The notes under the pieces were generated by a model. The model saw only the letters and a program-made list of their open reading frames with translations, did not search any database and had not been told where the DNA came from. Positions 7,468 through 15,268 of a DNA stretch of 64,000 nucleotides are shown here, in pieces; the first letter of the stretch is position 1; each line of letters begins with the position of its first letter. The stretch lies in NCBI RefSeq assembly GCF_025567465.1, contig NZ_JAOQKI010000002.1:1-64000 (forward strand). Reading direction: 5' to 3'. The position numbers were made by a program, and so were the translations under genes. This stretch comes from Roseburia_C amylophila (GTDB taxonomy: Bacteria > Bacillota > Clostridia > Lachnospirales > Lachnospiraceae).

Positions 7468-10167
7468 TTATTTCTTCCTGCCTTTGAATTTAATCTTAAT
7501 CTCACGCTTTAACATATATGGGAAGATTGCCTTTAACTTGTCTTCTGATTTTACCATGCGGCTTGCATCCGGCAGGTCACGGCTTAAGTGGATGGCGTCA
7601 AATTCGCACTTCGTTGTACAGATTCCACAGCCGATACACTTATTCGGGTCTACTACGGTAGCACCACAGCCTAAGCAGCGGTTTGCTTCCTTCTGTACCT
7701 GCTCCTCGGTAAAGGTGCTTCGTAAATCACGGAAGGTATGCTTTGCATCTCCAGCCTTATGTCCCGGCACCTGACGTTTTGCATTGTCAAAGGTCTCAAC
7801 TTTAATATTGTCTTTATCCAGCTCAATGAACTGTCTTCTGTTACGTCCCAAAGTAAGGCTCTGTCCTTCATGAACAAAACGGTGAATAGATACACAGCCT
7901 TCTTTTCCTGCTGCAATGGCATCAATGGCAAATCTTGGTCCGGTATAGTTATCTCCACCGGTAAAGATATCCGGCTCTGCGGTCTGATATGTTACCGGGT
8001 CTGCCTTTAAGGTTCCGTTCGGATTAAATTCCACTTTGGTTCCTTCTAATAAAGCCCCCCACTTAATAGACTGTCCAATGGATAATAATACCTGGTCACA
8101 AGAAACGGTTAATAATTCTTCTTCGTCATATTTTGGTGAAAACCGTTTATTCTCATCCAGTACAGAGATACATTTTTTGAATACCACTGCGGTTACTTTG
8201 CCATTCTCGGTAAGGATTTCCTTTGGTCCCCAGGAATTATTTACCACAATGCCCTCTTCTTCTGCCTCTGCCACCTCATCATCGGCTGCCGGCATAATAT
8301 CTCTTGATTCCAGACAGAACATGGATACATCGGAAGATCCGGTACGAAGTGCGGTTCTTGCAACGTCTACTGCTACATTTCCTCCACCGATTACTACGGT
8401 CTTGCCGGATAATTTCACGCCTTCTTCATTTAAATTGACACAACGCAAGAAGTCTACTCCGGTTTCTACGCCTACGGCGTCTTCTCCCGGTACTCCGGTC
8501 ATACGTCCGCCCTGTGCACCAATTGCTATGTAAAATGCTTTATACCCCTGTTCACGCAGCTGTGCTATGGTAATGTCCTCGCCAACTTCTACGCCGCACT
8601 TGAATTCTACTCCCATCTCGCGCAGCACATCGATTTCTGCATTGATCACATCTTTTTCCAGACGGAAAGATGGAATACCGTTCATCAGCATACCACCCGG
8701 TCTTTTTTCTTTTTCAAATACAGTAACCGGATAACCCATTTTCTTTAAATAGAATGCGGCTGACATCCCTGCCGGTCCTGCTCCGATTACTGCTACCTTC
8801 TCCTCAAAAGGCTTTCCAGAATAATTCAACATTGGTGGAATATAACGCTTCTCTGCATGGAGCTCCTGTTCCGCAATGAATTTCTTGATTTCATCAATAG
8901 CTACTGCCTGGTCAATGGTTCCCCTGGTACATGCATCTTCGCAGCGGCGGTTACAGATTGCTCCACATACTGCCGGGAACGGATTCTCCGTCTTAATCAG
9001 CTTCAATGCATCCAGATATCTTCCCTGAGATGCCATTTTAATATATCCCTGTACTGGAAGATGTGCCGGACATGCTGTCTTACATGGTGCGGTACCGGTG
9101 TCATAACAGTTAATCTGGTTATCATCCCTGTAATTTGGATTCCATTTTTCCGGTCCCCACTTGGTGGTATCCGGAAGCTCCTGCTGCGGATAGGTAATAT
9201 GTCCGCCATCTTTGGTGCATAATTTCTGTCCGAGCTTTGCTGCACCAGCCGGACAGTACTCTACACATCTTCCGCAGGCTACACATTTCTCCGGCTCTAC
9301 GCTGGCACGGTATGCGGAGCGTGACATATTCGGTGTGTTGAAAAGCTGGGATGTACGCAATGCATTACATACACCGACTGCACAGTTACAGATTGCAAAG
9401 ATTTTATCTTCTCCATCAATGTTGGTAATCTGATGGACATAGCCATTATCCTCTGCTCGCTGCAGAATCTCCATTACTTCATCATAATCAATGTAACGGC
9501 CCTTTCCGGTCTCTACACAGTAATCTGCCATATCACCGACACCAATACATAAATCATCCTCTAAGTCTCCGGTTCCCTCCCCACGGATTCGCTGTTGCCG
9601 TCTGCAGGAACATGCGCCAACGGAATATTTATCATATTTATTGAGCCAGTGGGAAATATGCTCCACGCTTGCCGACTGCTGGTTTGCCGGGATTGCTTTC
9701 TCTACCGGAATAACATGCATTCCGATTCCTGCTCCACCCAGCGGAACCATCGGTGTTACTTTCTCCAGTGGAAGTCTTGCCATCTGCTCAAAGAAATCTG
9801 CGATTTCTGTATGCTCTTCCACCTGCTCTTTGTTCATTACCATGAATTCTGCGCATCCCGGTACGAACATTGGAAGTACATACTGTTTGTGATGGTCTTC
9901 GTTCTCCCAGTTGTACTCAATGACTCCAATGACACTCATTTCTTCTAAGAGTTCTTCGGTCCGCTCTACGCTCTTCTTACATTTCTTTGCTACTTCTGCT
10001 GCGGTAACCGGTACTCTGACTTTCATTGCCAGTGCAACTTCTGCCATCTCATCCGTCACTACACTTGCCAAGCCCCAGTATTCCGGGTCATTTTCCGTAA
10101 CTTTTACTCCGATTCGGTCTGTAATCTTCTGACCAAGTTTCAGAATCAATTCTCTTGGTTCTGCCAT
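7468..10167 (-). CDS. FAD-dependent oxidoreductase, GltD-like, with multiple Fe-S sites
   Basis: Multidomain redox protein of 899 aa. Residues 1-100 look like a winged-helix-type region. Cys-rich stretches follow at 186-188, 260-267, and a ferredoxin-type CVACGRCVEYC at 295-305. From about 350 there is a GltD-like N-terminal Fe-S domain (CKTACPAHLPVQGYI; CGAICNRRCEDAC), then a dinucleotide-binding IGAGPAGMSAAF at 461-472 and a second GGGNVAVDVARTA. The C-terminus from 831 carries another Cys cluster, CLGCG...CIGCGICTTKC. It probably moves electrons between NAD(P)H and an acceptor. It is the first gene of the hyp operon, with AAAGGAGGGG upstream. The substrate is unknown. Confidence 0.85.
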   Translation of the reverse strand: MAEPRELILKLGQKITDRIGVKVTENDPEYWGLASVVTDEMAEVALAMKVRVPVTAAEVAKKCKKSVERTEELLEEMSVIGVIEYNWENEDHHKQYVLPMFVPGCAEFMVMNKEQVEEHTEIADFFEQMARLPLEKVTPMVPLGGAGIGMHVIPVEKAIPANQQSASVEHISHWLNKYDKYSVGACSCRRQQRIRGEGTGDLEDDLCIGVGDMADYCVETGKGRYIDYDEVMEILQRAEDNGYVHQITNIDGEDKIFAICNCAVGVCNALRTSQLFNTPNMSRSAYRASVEPEKCVACGRCVEYCPAGAAKLGQKLCTKDGGHITYPQQELPDTTKWGPEKWNPNYRDDNQINCYDTGTAPCKTACPAHLPVQGYIKMASQGRYLDALKLIKTENPFPAVCGAICNRRCEDACTRGTIDQAVAIDEIKKFIAEQELHAEKRYIPPMLNYSGKPFEEKVAVIGAGPAGMSAAFYLKKMGYPVTVFEKEKRPGGMLMNGIPSFRLEKDVINAEIDVLREMGVEFKCGVEVGEDITIAQLREQGYKAFYIAIGAQGGRMTGVPGEDAVGVETGVDFLRCVNLNEEGVKLSGKTVVIGGGNVAVDVARTALRTGSSDVSMFCLESRDIMPAADDEVAEAEEEGIVVNNSWGPKEILTENGKVTAVVFKKCISVLDENKRFSPKYDEEELLTVSCDQVLLSIGQSIKWGALLEGTKVEFNPNGTLKADPVTYQTAEPDIFTGGDNYTGPRFAIDAIAAGKEGCVSIHRFVHEGQSLTLGRNRRQFIELDKDNIKVETFDNAKRQVPGHKAGDAKHTFRDLRSTFTEEQVQKEANRCLGCGATVVDPNKCIGCGICTTKCEFDAIHLSRDLPDASRMVKSEDKLKAIFPYMLKREIKIKFKGRKK

Positions 10168-10222
10168 GTGCCCCTCCTTTGTATGATACCTGTATTGCTC
10201 CCCTCACAGGTTGTTTTTTGTC

Positions 10223-10234
10223 GTGATTCATCAC
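10223..10234. promoter_or_regulatory. Possible operator, GTGAT-N2-ATCAC
   Basis: Perfect 5-bp inverted repeat just downstream of the -10 box of the oxidoreductase-hyp operon, placed where a repressor could act. Regulator unknown. Confidence 0.4.
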
Positions 10235-10247
10235 AGTATTTGTATAT

Positions 10248-10276
10248 ATTATACAATATCCGGTTATTTTTATCAA
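10248..10276 (-). promoter_or_regulatory. Promoter of the oxidoreductase-hypA-hypB operon
   Basis: Minus strand TTGATA (10271-10276), 17-bp spacer, consensus TATAAT (10248-10253), about 80 bp before the start codon. Confidence 0.75.
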
Positions 10277-10306
10277 TAATTATCACACTTTTCACAATAG
10301 TTCTTC

Positions 10307-10355
10307 ATAAAAAAGAAACTGTGTCTTGTGAATTTTATACACAAAACACAGTTTC
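10307..10355 (-). terminator. Terminator of serS
   Basis: Minus strand GAAACTGTGT/ACACAGTTTC stem with an inner TGTG/CACA pairing, followed by TTTTTTA. Confidence 0.85.
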
Positions 10356-10427
10356 CTGTTTCTTTTGATTTTCTCACTATTTGAAACTTATTTTTTCAAA
10401 ATCAGTTTCCAAAATTCTTATTTTCAA

Positions 10428-11717
10428 TTAATCCAGTGGAATCAGTTTTTCTTTTCCACCCATATATGGCTGCAATGCCTTTGGAATATTTACGCTTCCG
10501 TCCGCATTGAGGTTGTTCTCTAAGAACGCAATCAGCATACGAGGTGGTGCAACTACAGTATTATTTAAGGTATGTGCGAAATATTTATTTCCATCCTTGC
10601 CTTTGACACGAATTTTCAGTCTTCTTGCCTGTGCATCGCCTAAGTTAGAGCAGCTTCCTACTTCGAAGTATTTCTTCTGACGTGGAGACCATGCTTCTAC
10701 GTCACAGGATTTCACTTTCAAGTCTGCTAAGTCTCCGGAACAGCACTCAAGGGTACGTACCGGAATATCTAAGCTGCGGAACAAATCTACGGTATTCTTC
10801 CAGAGCTTGTCATACCACTCTTTGGACTCTTCCGGCTTACATACAACAATCATTTCCTGCTTCTCAAACTGGTGGATACGATATACACCACGTTCTTCAA
10901 TACCATGTGCTCCTTTTTCTTTACGGAAACATGGAGAGTAGCTGGTCAGGGTATATGGAAGTTTTTCTTCATCATTGATGGTATCAATGAATTTACCAAT
11001 CATGGAATGCTCAGAAGTACCAATCAGATACAAATCCTCACCTTCGATTTTATACATCATGGCATCCATTTCATCAAAACTCATAACACCGGTTACAACA
11101 TTGCTCCGAATCATAAATGGTGGTACACAGTATGTGAATCCACGGTCAATCATGAAATCTCTTGCATAAGAAATAACTGCAGAATGTACTCTTGCAATGT
11201 CTCCCATCAGATAGTAGAAGCCATTTCCCGCAACTTTTCCTGCTGCGTCCAAATCAATACCATGGAAACGATCCATGATATCGGTATGATATGGGATTTC
11301 AAAATCCGGAACAACCGGCTCACCAAATTTTTCAATTTCTACGTTACAGGAATCATCTTTTCCAATCGGAACGGATGGGTCTATGATGTTTGGAATTGTC
11401 ATCATAATCCTGGTAATCTTTTCCTGTAAATCTTTTTCCTGCTCTTCTAACTCTGCAAGGCGGGCTGCATCTTTGCTTACCTGCTCTTTTAATGCCATAG
11501 CTTCGTCTTTCTTGCCCTGTCCCATCAATGCACCAATCTGCTTGGAAATACTGTTACGGTTTGCACGTAATGCATCTGCTTCCTGCTGTGCACTTCTTGC
11601 CTGCTCATCTAACTCAATTACCTCGTCTACCAGTGGCAATTTGTGATCCTGGAATTTCTTCTTAATGTTCTCTTTTACGATGTCCGGATTTTCCCGTAAG
11701 AATTTTAAATCAATCAT
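10428..11717 (-). CDS. serS: Seryl-tRNA synthetase
   Basis: Class II synthetase of 429 aa that charges tRNA-Ser (and tRNA-Sec). The N-terminal ~110 residues form the long coiled-coil tRNA-binding arm (EQARSAQQEADALRANRNSI... KDLQEKITRIM). The catalytic domain contains TSEHSMIG, the motif 2 region SPCFRKEKGAHGIEERGVYRIHQFEKQEM and motif 3 near NGSVNIPKALQPYM. The length is typical. The start has GAAGGAG. It is a single-gene unit controlled by a T-box leader and ended by a strong hairpin. Confidence 0.97.
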   Translation of the reverse strand: MIDLKFLRENPDIVKENIKKKFQDHKLPLVDEVIELDEQARSAQQEADALRANRNSISKQIGALMGQGKKDEAMALKEQVSKDAARLAELEEQEKDLQEKITRIMMTIPNIIDPSVPIGKDDSCNVEIEKFGEPVVPDFEIPYHTDIMDRFHGIDLDAAGKVAGNGFYYLMGDIARVHSAVISYARDFMIDRGFTYCVPPFMIRSNVVTGVMSFDEMDAMMYKIEGEDLYLIGTSEHSMIGKFIDTINDEEKLPYTLTSYSPCFRKEKGAHGIEERGVYRIHQFEKQEMIVVCKPEESKEWYDKLWKNTVDLFRSLDIPVRTLECCSGDLADLKVKSCDVEAWSPRQKKYFEVGSCSNLGDAQARRLKIRVKGKDGNKYFAHTLNNTVVAPPRMLIAFLENNLNADGSVNIPKALQPYMGGKEKLIPLD

Positions 11718-11787
11718 CTTTGTTCTCCTTCTTTGATATCATGTGCTTTTTTTGAAAATTTTATAGGATTGATTCGTAAGCATGCGA

Positions 11788-11828
11788 TTTTTACTTTACA
11801 GAAAAGCAATTTCCTGTAAAGTAAAAAA
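11788..11828. repeat. ACTTTACAGGAAA palindromic hairpin, copy 2 of 2
   Basis: Same palindrome as at 5115-5156 with one A.C mismatch. It begins in the poly-U tract of the serS T-box terminator and ends about 70 bp before the serS start codon. Confidence 0.85.
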
Positions 11829-12097
11829 ATGCCTTCCATCCCATGCATTTTCATACATGGGACGAAAGGCTTATCTACCGTTCCGCGTTGCCACCCATTT
11901 TGCCGCATCTCTTTTTACGTCTTCTCTTCTTTGCCTGCGACCACTTCATTGCGTATCATAAGGGGTACGAACCCGTGGCTTTCACCACCAGCCTCCGAAA
12001 GTGGACCAATTGCTTCCTAATACCGGCTCACACCAGCCGCCAGCTCTCTGAATTATTCCGTCAATCTTAGCTTTCGTCAAACGCTGTTTTTACTCTG
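11824..12097 (-). ncRNA. T-box riboswitch controlling serS
   Basis: Leader RNA that reads uncharged tRNA-Ser. On the minus strand it shows the AGAGAGCTGGCGGCTGG stem I region with GGTGTGAG, the conserved T-box core GGGTGGCAACGCGG (11883-11896), and a terminator GCCTTTCGTCCCATG/CATGGGATGGAAGGC (11831-11870) followed by seven T. The specifier appears to be TCC (Ser) within GGTCCACTTTCGGAG, but its register was set by eye. This leader accounts for the ~420-bp gene-free stretch upstream of serS. Confidence 0.92.
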
Positions 12098-12103
12098 TTT
12101 CCT

Positions 12104-12132
12104 ATTATAGCGCGGGGAGTGGATTTACGCAA
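12104..12132 (-). promoter_or_regulatory. Promoter of the serS T-box leader
   Basis: Minus strand TTGCGT (12127-12132), 17-bp spacer, TATAAT (12104-12109). Confidence 0.75.
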
Positions 12133-12139
12133 GGGGATT

Positions 12140-12457
12140 CTACAATCCTCTGATTATATTTAAGTAATCCTGGCGTTGGTCAACAACAGCATAGATTATA
12201 ACTCTTTTATTTTCTTCATTTATCTTATAGAAAACCAGATTTTTTTCCAATATCAACACCCGATACCCTTGTCTTTTCAATACCAGATAATGCGTTTCTC
12301 CCCCCTTTAATGGATGAACTGCCAAATCAAGAATATTCTGTTCCAGTTCTTCTAATTTTTCCAGTGCAACCTTATTACCAAAATTTTCGGCTATATACAA
12401 TACGATTTTTCTAATCTGCGCATCTGCCGTTTCTGTACGAACAACTTCATATTTCAA
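12140..12457 (-). CDS. RelE/ParE-family toxin
   Basis: Toxin of 105 aa from a type II toxin-antitoxin pair. The pattern is that of the ParE/RelE fold: an N-terminal beta strand, two helices (TADAQIRKIVLYIAENFG; ALEKLEELEQNILDLA), then the sheet with YRVLILEKNLVFYKINEENKRVIIYAVVDQRQDY. RelE members cleave ribosome-bound mRNA and ParE members poison gyrase; this sequence alone does not decide. The start is a TTG codon with GGGGAGG overlapping the end of the antitoxin gene, 5 bp after its stop, so translation is probably coupled and weak. Confidence 0.85.
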   Translation of the reverse strand: MKYEVVRTETADAQIRKIVLYIAENFGNKVALEKLEELEQNILDLAVHPLKGGETHYLVLKRQGYRVLILEKNLVFYKINEENKRVIIYAVVDQRQDYLNIIRGL

Positions 12458-12462
12458 TAATT

Positions 12463-12741
12463 CTATTCCTCCCCAAGCATTTGTCTTAAATCATCAAATG
12501 TTTCACGAACCGGTGCTACTCTACCATTCTTTACATCATCTTCCGCTTCTGTAAGAATTTCCAAAAGTTCTATTCTTGACTTCATTCTTTTATATTCCTC
12601 ATACGAAAGAGAGACTGTATCACCACGACCATTTACTGTGATTATAACCGCTTCATTTTCTTCTCTGCATTGTTTTGAAATTTCACTATAATGATTTCTT
12701 AAATCTGCAGATGGTCGTATTGTTTCCTGTAATGCATGCAT
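12463..12741 (-). CDS. Phd/YefM-family antitoxin
   Basis: Antitoxin and autorepressor of 92 aa. The N-terminal DNA-binding part contains IRPSADLRNHYSEISKQCREE and VIITVNGRGDTVSLSYEEYKRM, typical of Phd/YefM; the C-terminal part binds the toxin encoded directly downstream. ATG at 12741 is used since GGAGG lies 8 nt upstream; the codon before it in frame would be a GTG lying too near the RBS. A near-perfect palindrome overlaps the -10 region of its promoter and is the likely operator. Confidence 0.85.
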   Translation of the reverse strand: MHALQETIRPSADLRNHYSEISKQCREENEAVIITVNGRGDTVSLSYEEYKRMKSRIELLEILTEAEDDVKNGRVAPVRETFDDLRQMLGEE

Positions 12742-12760
12742 AAAAAACACCTCCGCCTAT

Positions 12761-12791
12761 ATTATAGTCACATCATATCATGATTTGACTA
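12761..12791 (-). promoter_or_regulatory. Toxin-antitoxin promoter and operator palindrome
   Basis: A 27-bp palindrome TAGTCA-N-ATCAT...ATGAT-N-TGACTA (12765-12791) overlaps a minus-strand -10 TATAAT (12761-12766), about 20 bp before the antitoxin start. This is the usual place for antitoxin autoregulation. Confidence 0.7.
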
Positions 12792-12809
12792 TATTATCAA
12801 GTTTTCCAT

Positions 12810-12850
12810 TCGTAAACCCATCGTAAACCATCGTAAAACCATAAAACCCA
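12810..12850. repeat. Short tandem repeats TCGTAAACC(C)A
   Basis: Four adjacent imperfect units: TCGTAAACCCA, TCGTAAACCA, TCGTAAAACCA and a degenerate TAAAACCCA, just upstream of the toxin-antitoxin operator. Role unknown. Confidence 0.6.
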
Positions 12851-12912
12851 TAACAAAATTCGGAAGGGATTTTTGTTACTTTTTACTATATCCATGTTCA
12901 TTTCTGGAAAAA

Positions 12913-12932
12913 GAATGTGCCTTGGCACATTC
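12913..12932. repeat. 20-bp palindrome, copy 2 of 2
   Basis: Identical to the palindrome in the amtB leader (5030-5049). It lies in the gap between the toxin-antitoxin operon and the small lipoprotein gene. Confidence 0.85.
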
Positions 12933-13021
12933 ACGGTCTAAGCGATTTTTCTTTTAACAAAATTTTTGCAGTTCTTTATATCTAAAATACTGTGTTGCTG
13001 AAAAATGTGATGAATGTATGG

Positions 13022-13486
13022 TTAGTCGATAACTGTTGCATCTCTATCCCACAAAAACTCTCTATGTCCATTCCAATTAACCCTATAAAAGGTATATCCT
13101 TCTGCCTCATTATTAAAAACTTCTAATACATCAAACTCGGTTCCATAATCCGTCAAAATAAAATCGTGATACTCTTTGTCACTTGGCTGGTCTGTTAAAT
13201 ATGCTCCATTTTCACTTGTAACCTTCACCCGAAACAGCACCGGCTCCTCCGTTTCTGTCTCCGTCACAGCCTCGGTCTCTGTCACGATCTCATTTTCTAC
13301 CTTTGCCTCCGTTGCTGTCTCGCTCTCTGTCTCAGTTGTGACAACTGCTTCGGTCACTTCTGTGGCAGCTGAATTTTCCTGCTCCTTCGTGCTGCCGCAG
13401 GCTGTAACTGATATTGCCATAAGTATCGTTAATACTCCTGTCATAACTTTTTCCGCTATTGCTGTTGAAATCTTTCTGTTTTTCAT
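13022..13486 (-). CDS. Small putative lipoprotein with Thr/Glu-rich linker
   Basis: Secreted protein of 154 aa. Signal peptide with lipobox SVTAC, lipidated Cys30 predicted. Residues ~36-80 are a low-complexity Thr/Glu/Val linker (ETESETATEAKVENE...), followed by a ~70-residue C-terminal domain starting FRVKVTSENGAYLTDQPSDKEY, which resembles a bacterial SH3-like fold. Function unknown; cell-surface location is inferred. An XRE-type regulator is encoded divergently, and an operator-like inverted repeat sits in this gene's promoter. Confidence 0.75.
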   Translation of the reverse strand: MKNRKISTAIAEKVMTGVLTILMAISVTACGSTKEQENSAATEVTEAVVTTETESETATEAKVENEIVTETEAVTETETEEPVLFRVKVTSENGAYLTDQPSDKEYHDFILTDYGTEFDVLEVFNNEAEGYTFYRVNWNGHREFLWDRDATVID

Positions 13487-13537
13487 AAATGTCCGCCTTT
13501 CCTGTTTATCTTCCTTTTATCATTTGAACTGCTCTCT

Positions 13538-13566
13538 ATTTTAGTACATATATTTACTAAAATCAA
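13538..13566 (-). promoter_or_regulatory. Lipoprotein promoter with overlapping inverted repeat
   Basis: Minus strand TTGATT (13561-13566), 17-bp spacer, TAAAAT (13538-13543). A perfect TTTTAGTA-N8-TACTAAAA inverted repeat (13539-13562) spans the spacer and -10, and a TAGTAAAC half-site follows. It is a candidate operator for the divergent XRE protein. Confidence 0.65.
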
Positions 13567-13705
13567 TAGTAAACATCTTTATTATGATAAATTAAAAAAG
13601 TCCTCTGCAAGACATATTATTTTTAGGATATATTCTGGATTTTTTGAGAATTATATAAATTTATTTTTGAAAAATTCCGGATTTATTTTCAGATTTGGAG
13701 ATTAT

Positions 13706-13942
13706 ATGGATTATATACAGCGAATGCGTAATTTACGCGAAGACCATGACAAAACCCAGCAGGAAATTGCCGACGTTCTCGGAACTTCCCAGACCATGTA
13801 TGCCCGTTACGAACGTGGTGCTAACGAGCTTCCTATCCGTCATCTTCTGAAGCTTTGCCATTACTATCAAGTTTCTTCTGATTATTTTCTTGGTCTTTCT
13901 GATATAAAAACAACTCATTTACATCATGACAGTAAAACCTAA
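13706..13942 (+). CDS. XRE-family helix-turn-helix regulator
   Basis: DNA-binding protein of 78 aa, essentially one HTH_3 domain: MRNLREDHDKTQQEIADVLG, then SQTMYARYERGANELPIRHLLKLCHYYQVSSDYFLG. No C-terminal effector domain is present. ATG at 13706 is used because GGAG lies 5 nt upstream; 13 in-frame codons before it start at a TTG without an RBS. It is transcribed away from the lipoprotein gene and converges on the ABC exporter operon, with a shared bidirectional terminator. Its likely target is the promoter between it and the lipoprotein. Confidence 0.88.
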   Translation: MDYIQRMRNLREDHDKTQQEIADVLGTSQTMYARYERGANELPIRHLLKLCHYYQVSSDYFLGLSDIKTTHLHHDSKT

Positions 13943-13983
13943 AAAGAGGAAAATTCAATGAAATCTGAATTTTCCTCTTTTTT
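13941..13983 (+). terminator. Bidirectional terminator between XRE gene and ABC operon
   Basis: AAAAAGAGGAAAATTCA arm with its complement, loop of 8 nt, and T-runs on both strands. It serves the plus-strand XRE gene and the minus-strand ABC permease gene. Confidence 0.88.
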
Positions 13984-14000
13984 TACACTTTTTCTATTTT

Positions 14001-15254
14001 TTACTCGTGACGCAATGCCTCGATTGGGTCTAAGTTTGCTGCCTTATAGGATGGCAGAAGACCGAAAATAATTCCGATAATCATGGAGAATACCACGCCG
14101 CCTACGGCTGCCGGTGCACTGATGGCAACCGGTGTGGTACTAAGTTTCGAGATAATCTCAGCTAATATGATTCCCACCAGAACTCCAATCAATCCGCCTA
14201 AGCTGGTAAGTACGGCTGCCTCGGTTAAGAACTGTCCTAAGATAACAGACTTTCTTGCTCCGATTGCTTTCTTCAGACCAATCTCACTGGTACGCTCTGT
14301 TACGGATACCAGCATGATATTCATTACACCGATACCGCCAACCAGAAGGGAAATTCCGGCAATCCAGATTAACATGGTATTGGTGGACTGGCTCAACTGC
14401 TGAATTTGTTTTGCCTGCTCCAGTAAGTCATCGGATTTGTACTTAATGGTATCATCCGATGTTGCGAGATAGCCATTTAAAATATCAGCACTCTTCTTTC
14501 CTGCATTGGTCATATCGCTGGTGCTCTTTGCTTTAATGAGAACCTGCTGTGGTTCGTCATAACGATAGATAATCGGCCAGGTTACAGATGGTACATAAAT
14601 CTTACCACTGCTGTCCTGGGAATAAGTATAATAATCATCAATGGAATTGATAACCGGCTCGAACTGCTCGCTCTTGGTTGCAATTCCTACAACAATATAT
14701 GGCTGCTGCTTAATCTCAATGGTCTTTCCAATTGGATTCTCACCCTGAAATAATGCTTCTGCAGAATCTTCATCTAAGATTGCGACCTTTGCAAAATCAC
14801 TGTAGTCCTCTTCGGTAAAGCAGCGTCCGCTCTTCATAATCATTCCCGCAGTATTAAAGTAGCCATTGTCTACTCCCATAATATAACCGCCGGAAAGAGA
14901 AGTATTTTTATAGTATGCTCCATCATAATCCTGTCTGGAAAGGAATAAAGATGCATCCTCTACTTCATCCAGATCTTTAATCTGCTCCAGTGCTTCATTT
15001 GTAATTACCGGAATTCCACCCGGTACACTTCCATAGGAAAAATCCATGGAATAATCTCCCTGATACAACTGCACTGTAACATTGTTATCACCTGCGCCAA
15101 TCAGGTTCTGCTCAATCTGTTCATTCGTTCCTTTAATCGTAGATACAATTGCAATAATCGCTGCAATACCAATAATAATACCCAGCATAGTTAAGAAGGA
15201 ACGCATCTTGTGTGACCAGATACCCTGAAAAGATAATCTTAAATTTTCTAACAT
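14001..15254 (-). CDS. MacB-type ABC transporter permease (FtsX domain)
   Basis: Permease of 417 aa. One N-terminal membrane segment (MLGIIIGIAAIIAIVSTI), a ~220-residue extracellular MacB_PCD-type domain, then three C-terminal membrane segments forming the FtsX core, including GVMNIMLVSVTERTSEIGLKKAIGA. Such proteins couple ATP hydrolysis to export or extrusion of peptides, lipids or drugs. Last gene of the operon adaptor - ATPase - adaptor - permease. Substrate unknown. Confidence 0.9.
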   Translation of the reverse strand: MLENLRLSFQGIWSHKMRSFLTMLGIIIGIAAIIAIVSTIKGTNEQIEQNLIGAGDNNVTVQLYQGDYSMDFSYGSVPGGIPVITNEALEQIKDLDEVEDASLFLSRQDYDGAYYKNTSLSGGYIMGVDNGYFNTAGMIMKSGRCFTEEDYSDFAKVAILDEDSAEALFQGENPIGKTIEIKQQPYIVVGIATKSEQFEPVINSIDDYYTYSQDSSGKIYVPSVTWPIIYRYDEPQQVLIKAKSTSDMTNAGKKSADILNGYLATSDDTIKYKSDDLLEQAKQIQQLSQSTNTMLIWIAGISLLVGGIGVMNIMLVSVTERTSEIGLKKAIGARKSVILGQFLTEAAVLTSLGGLIGVLVGIILAEIISKLSTTPVAISAPAAVGGVVFSMIIGIIFGLLPSYKAANLDPIEALRHE

Positions 15255-15268
15255 GTTCGTCCCTCCTA

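Noticed and set aside
8036..8533. Plus-strand open frame of 165 codons opposite the oxidoreductase
   Set aside because: Antisense to a conserved domain, no RBS and no recognisable family.
12810..12850. Tandem repeats as a CRISPR array or origin iterons
   Set aside because: Units are only 10-11 bp, without spacers; no replication gene nearby.
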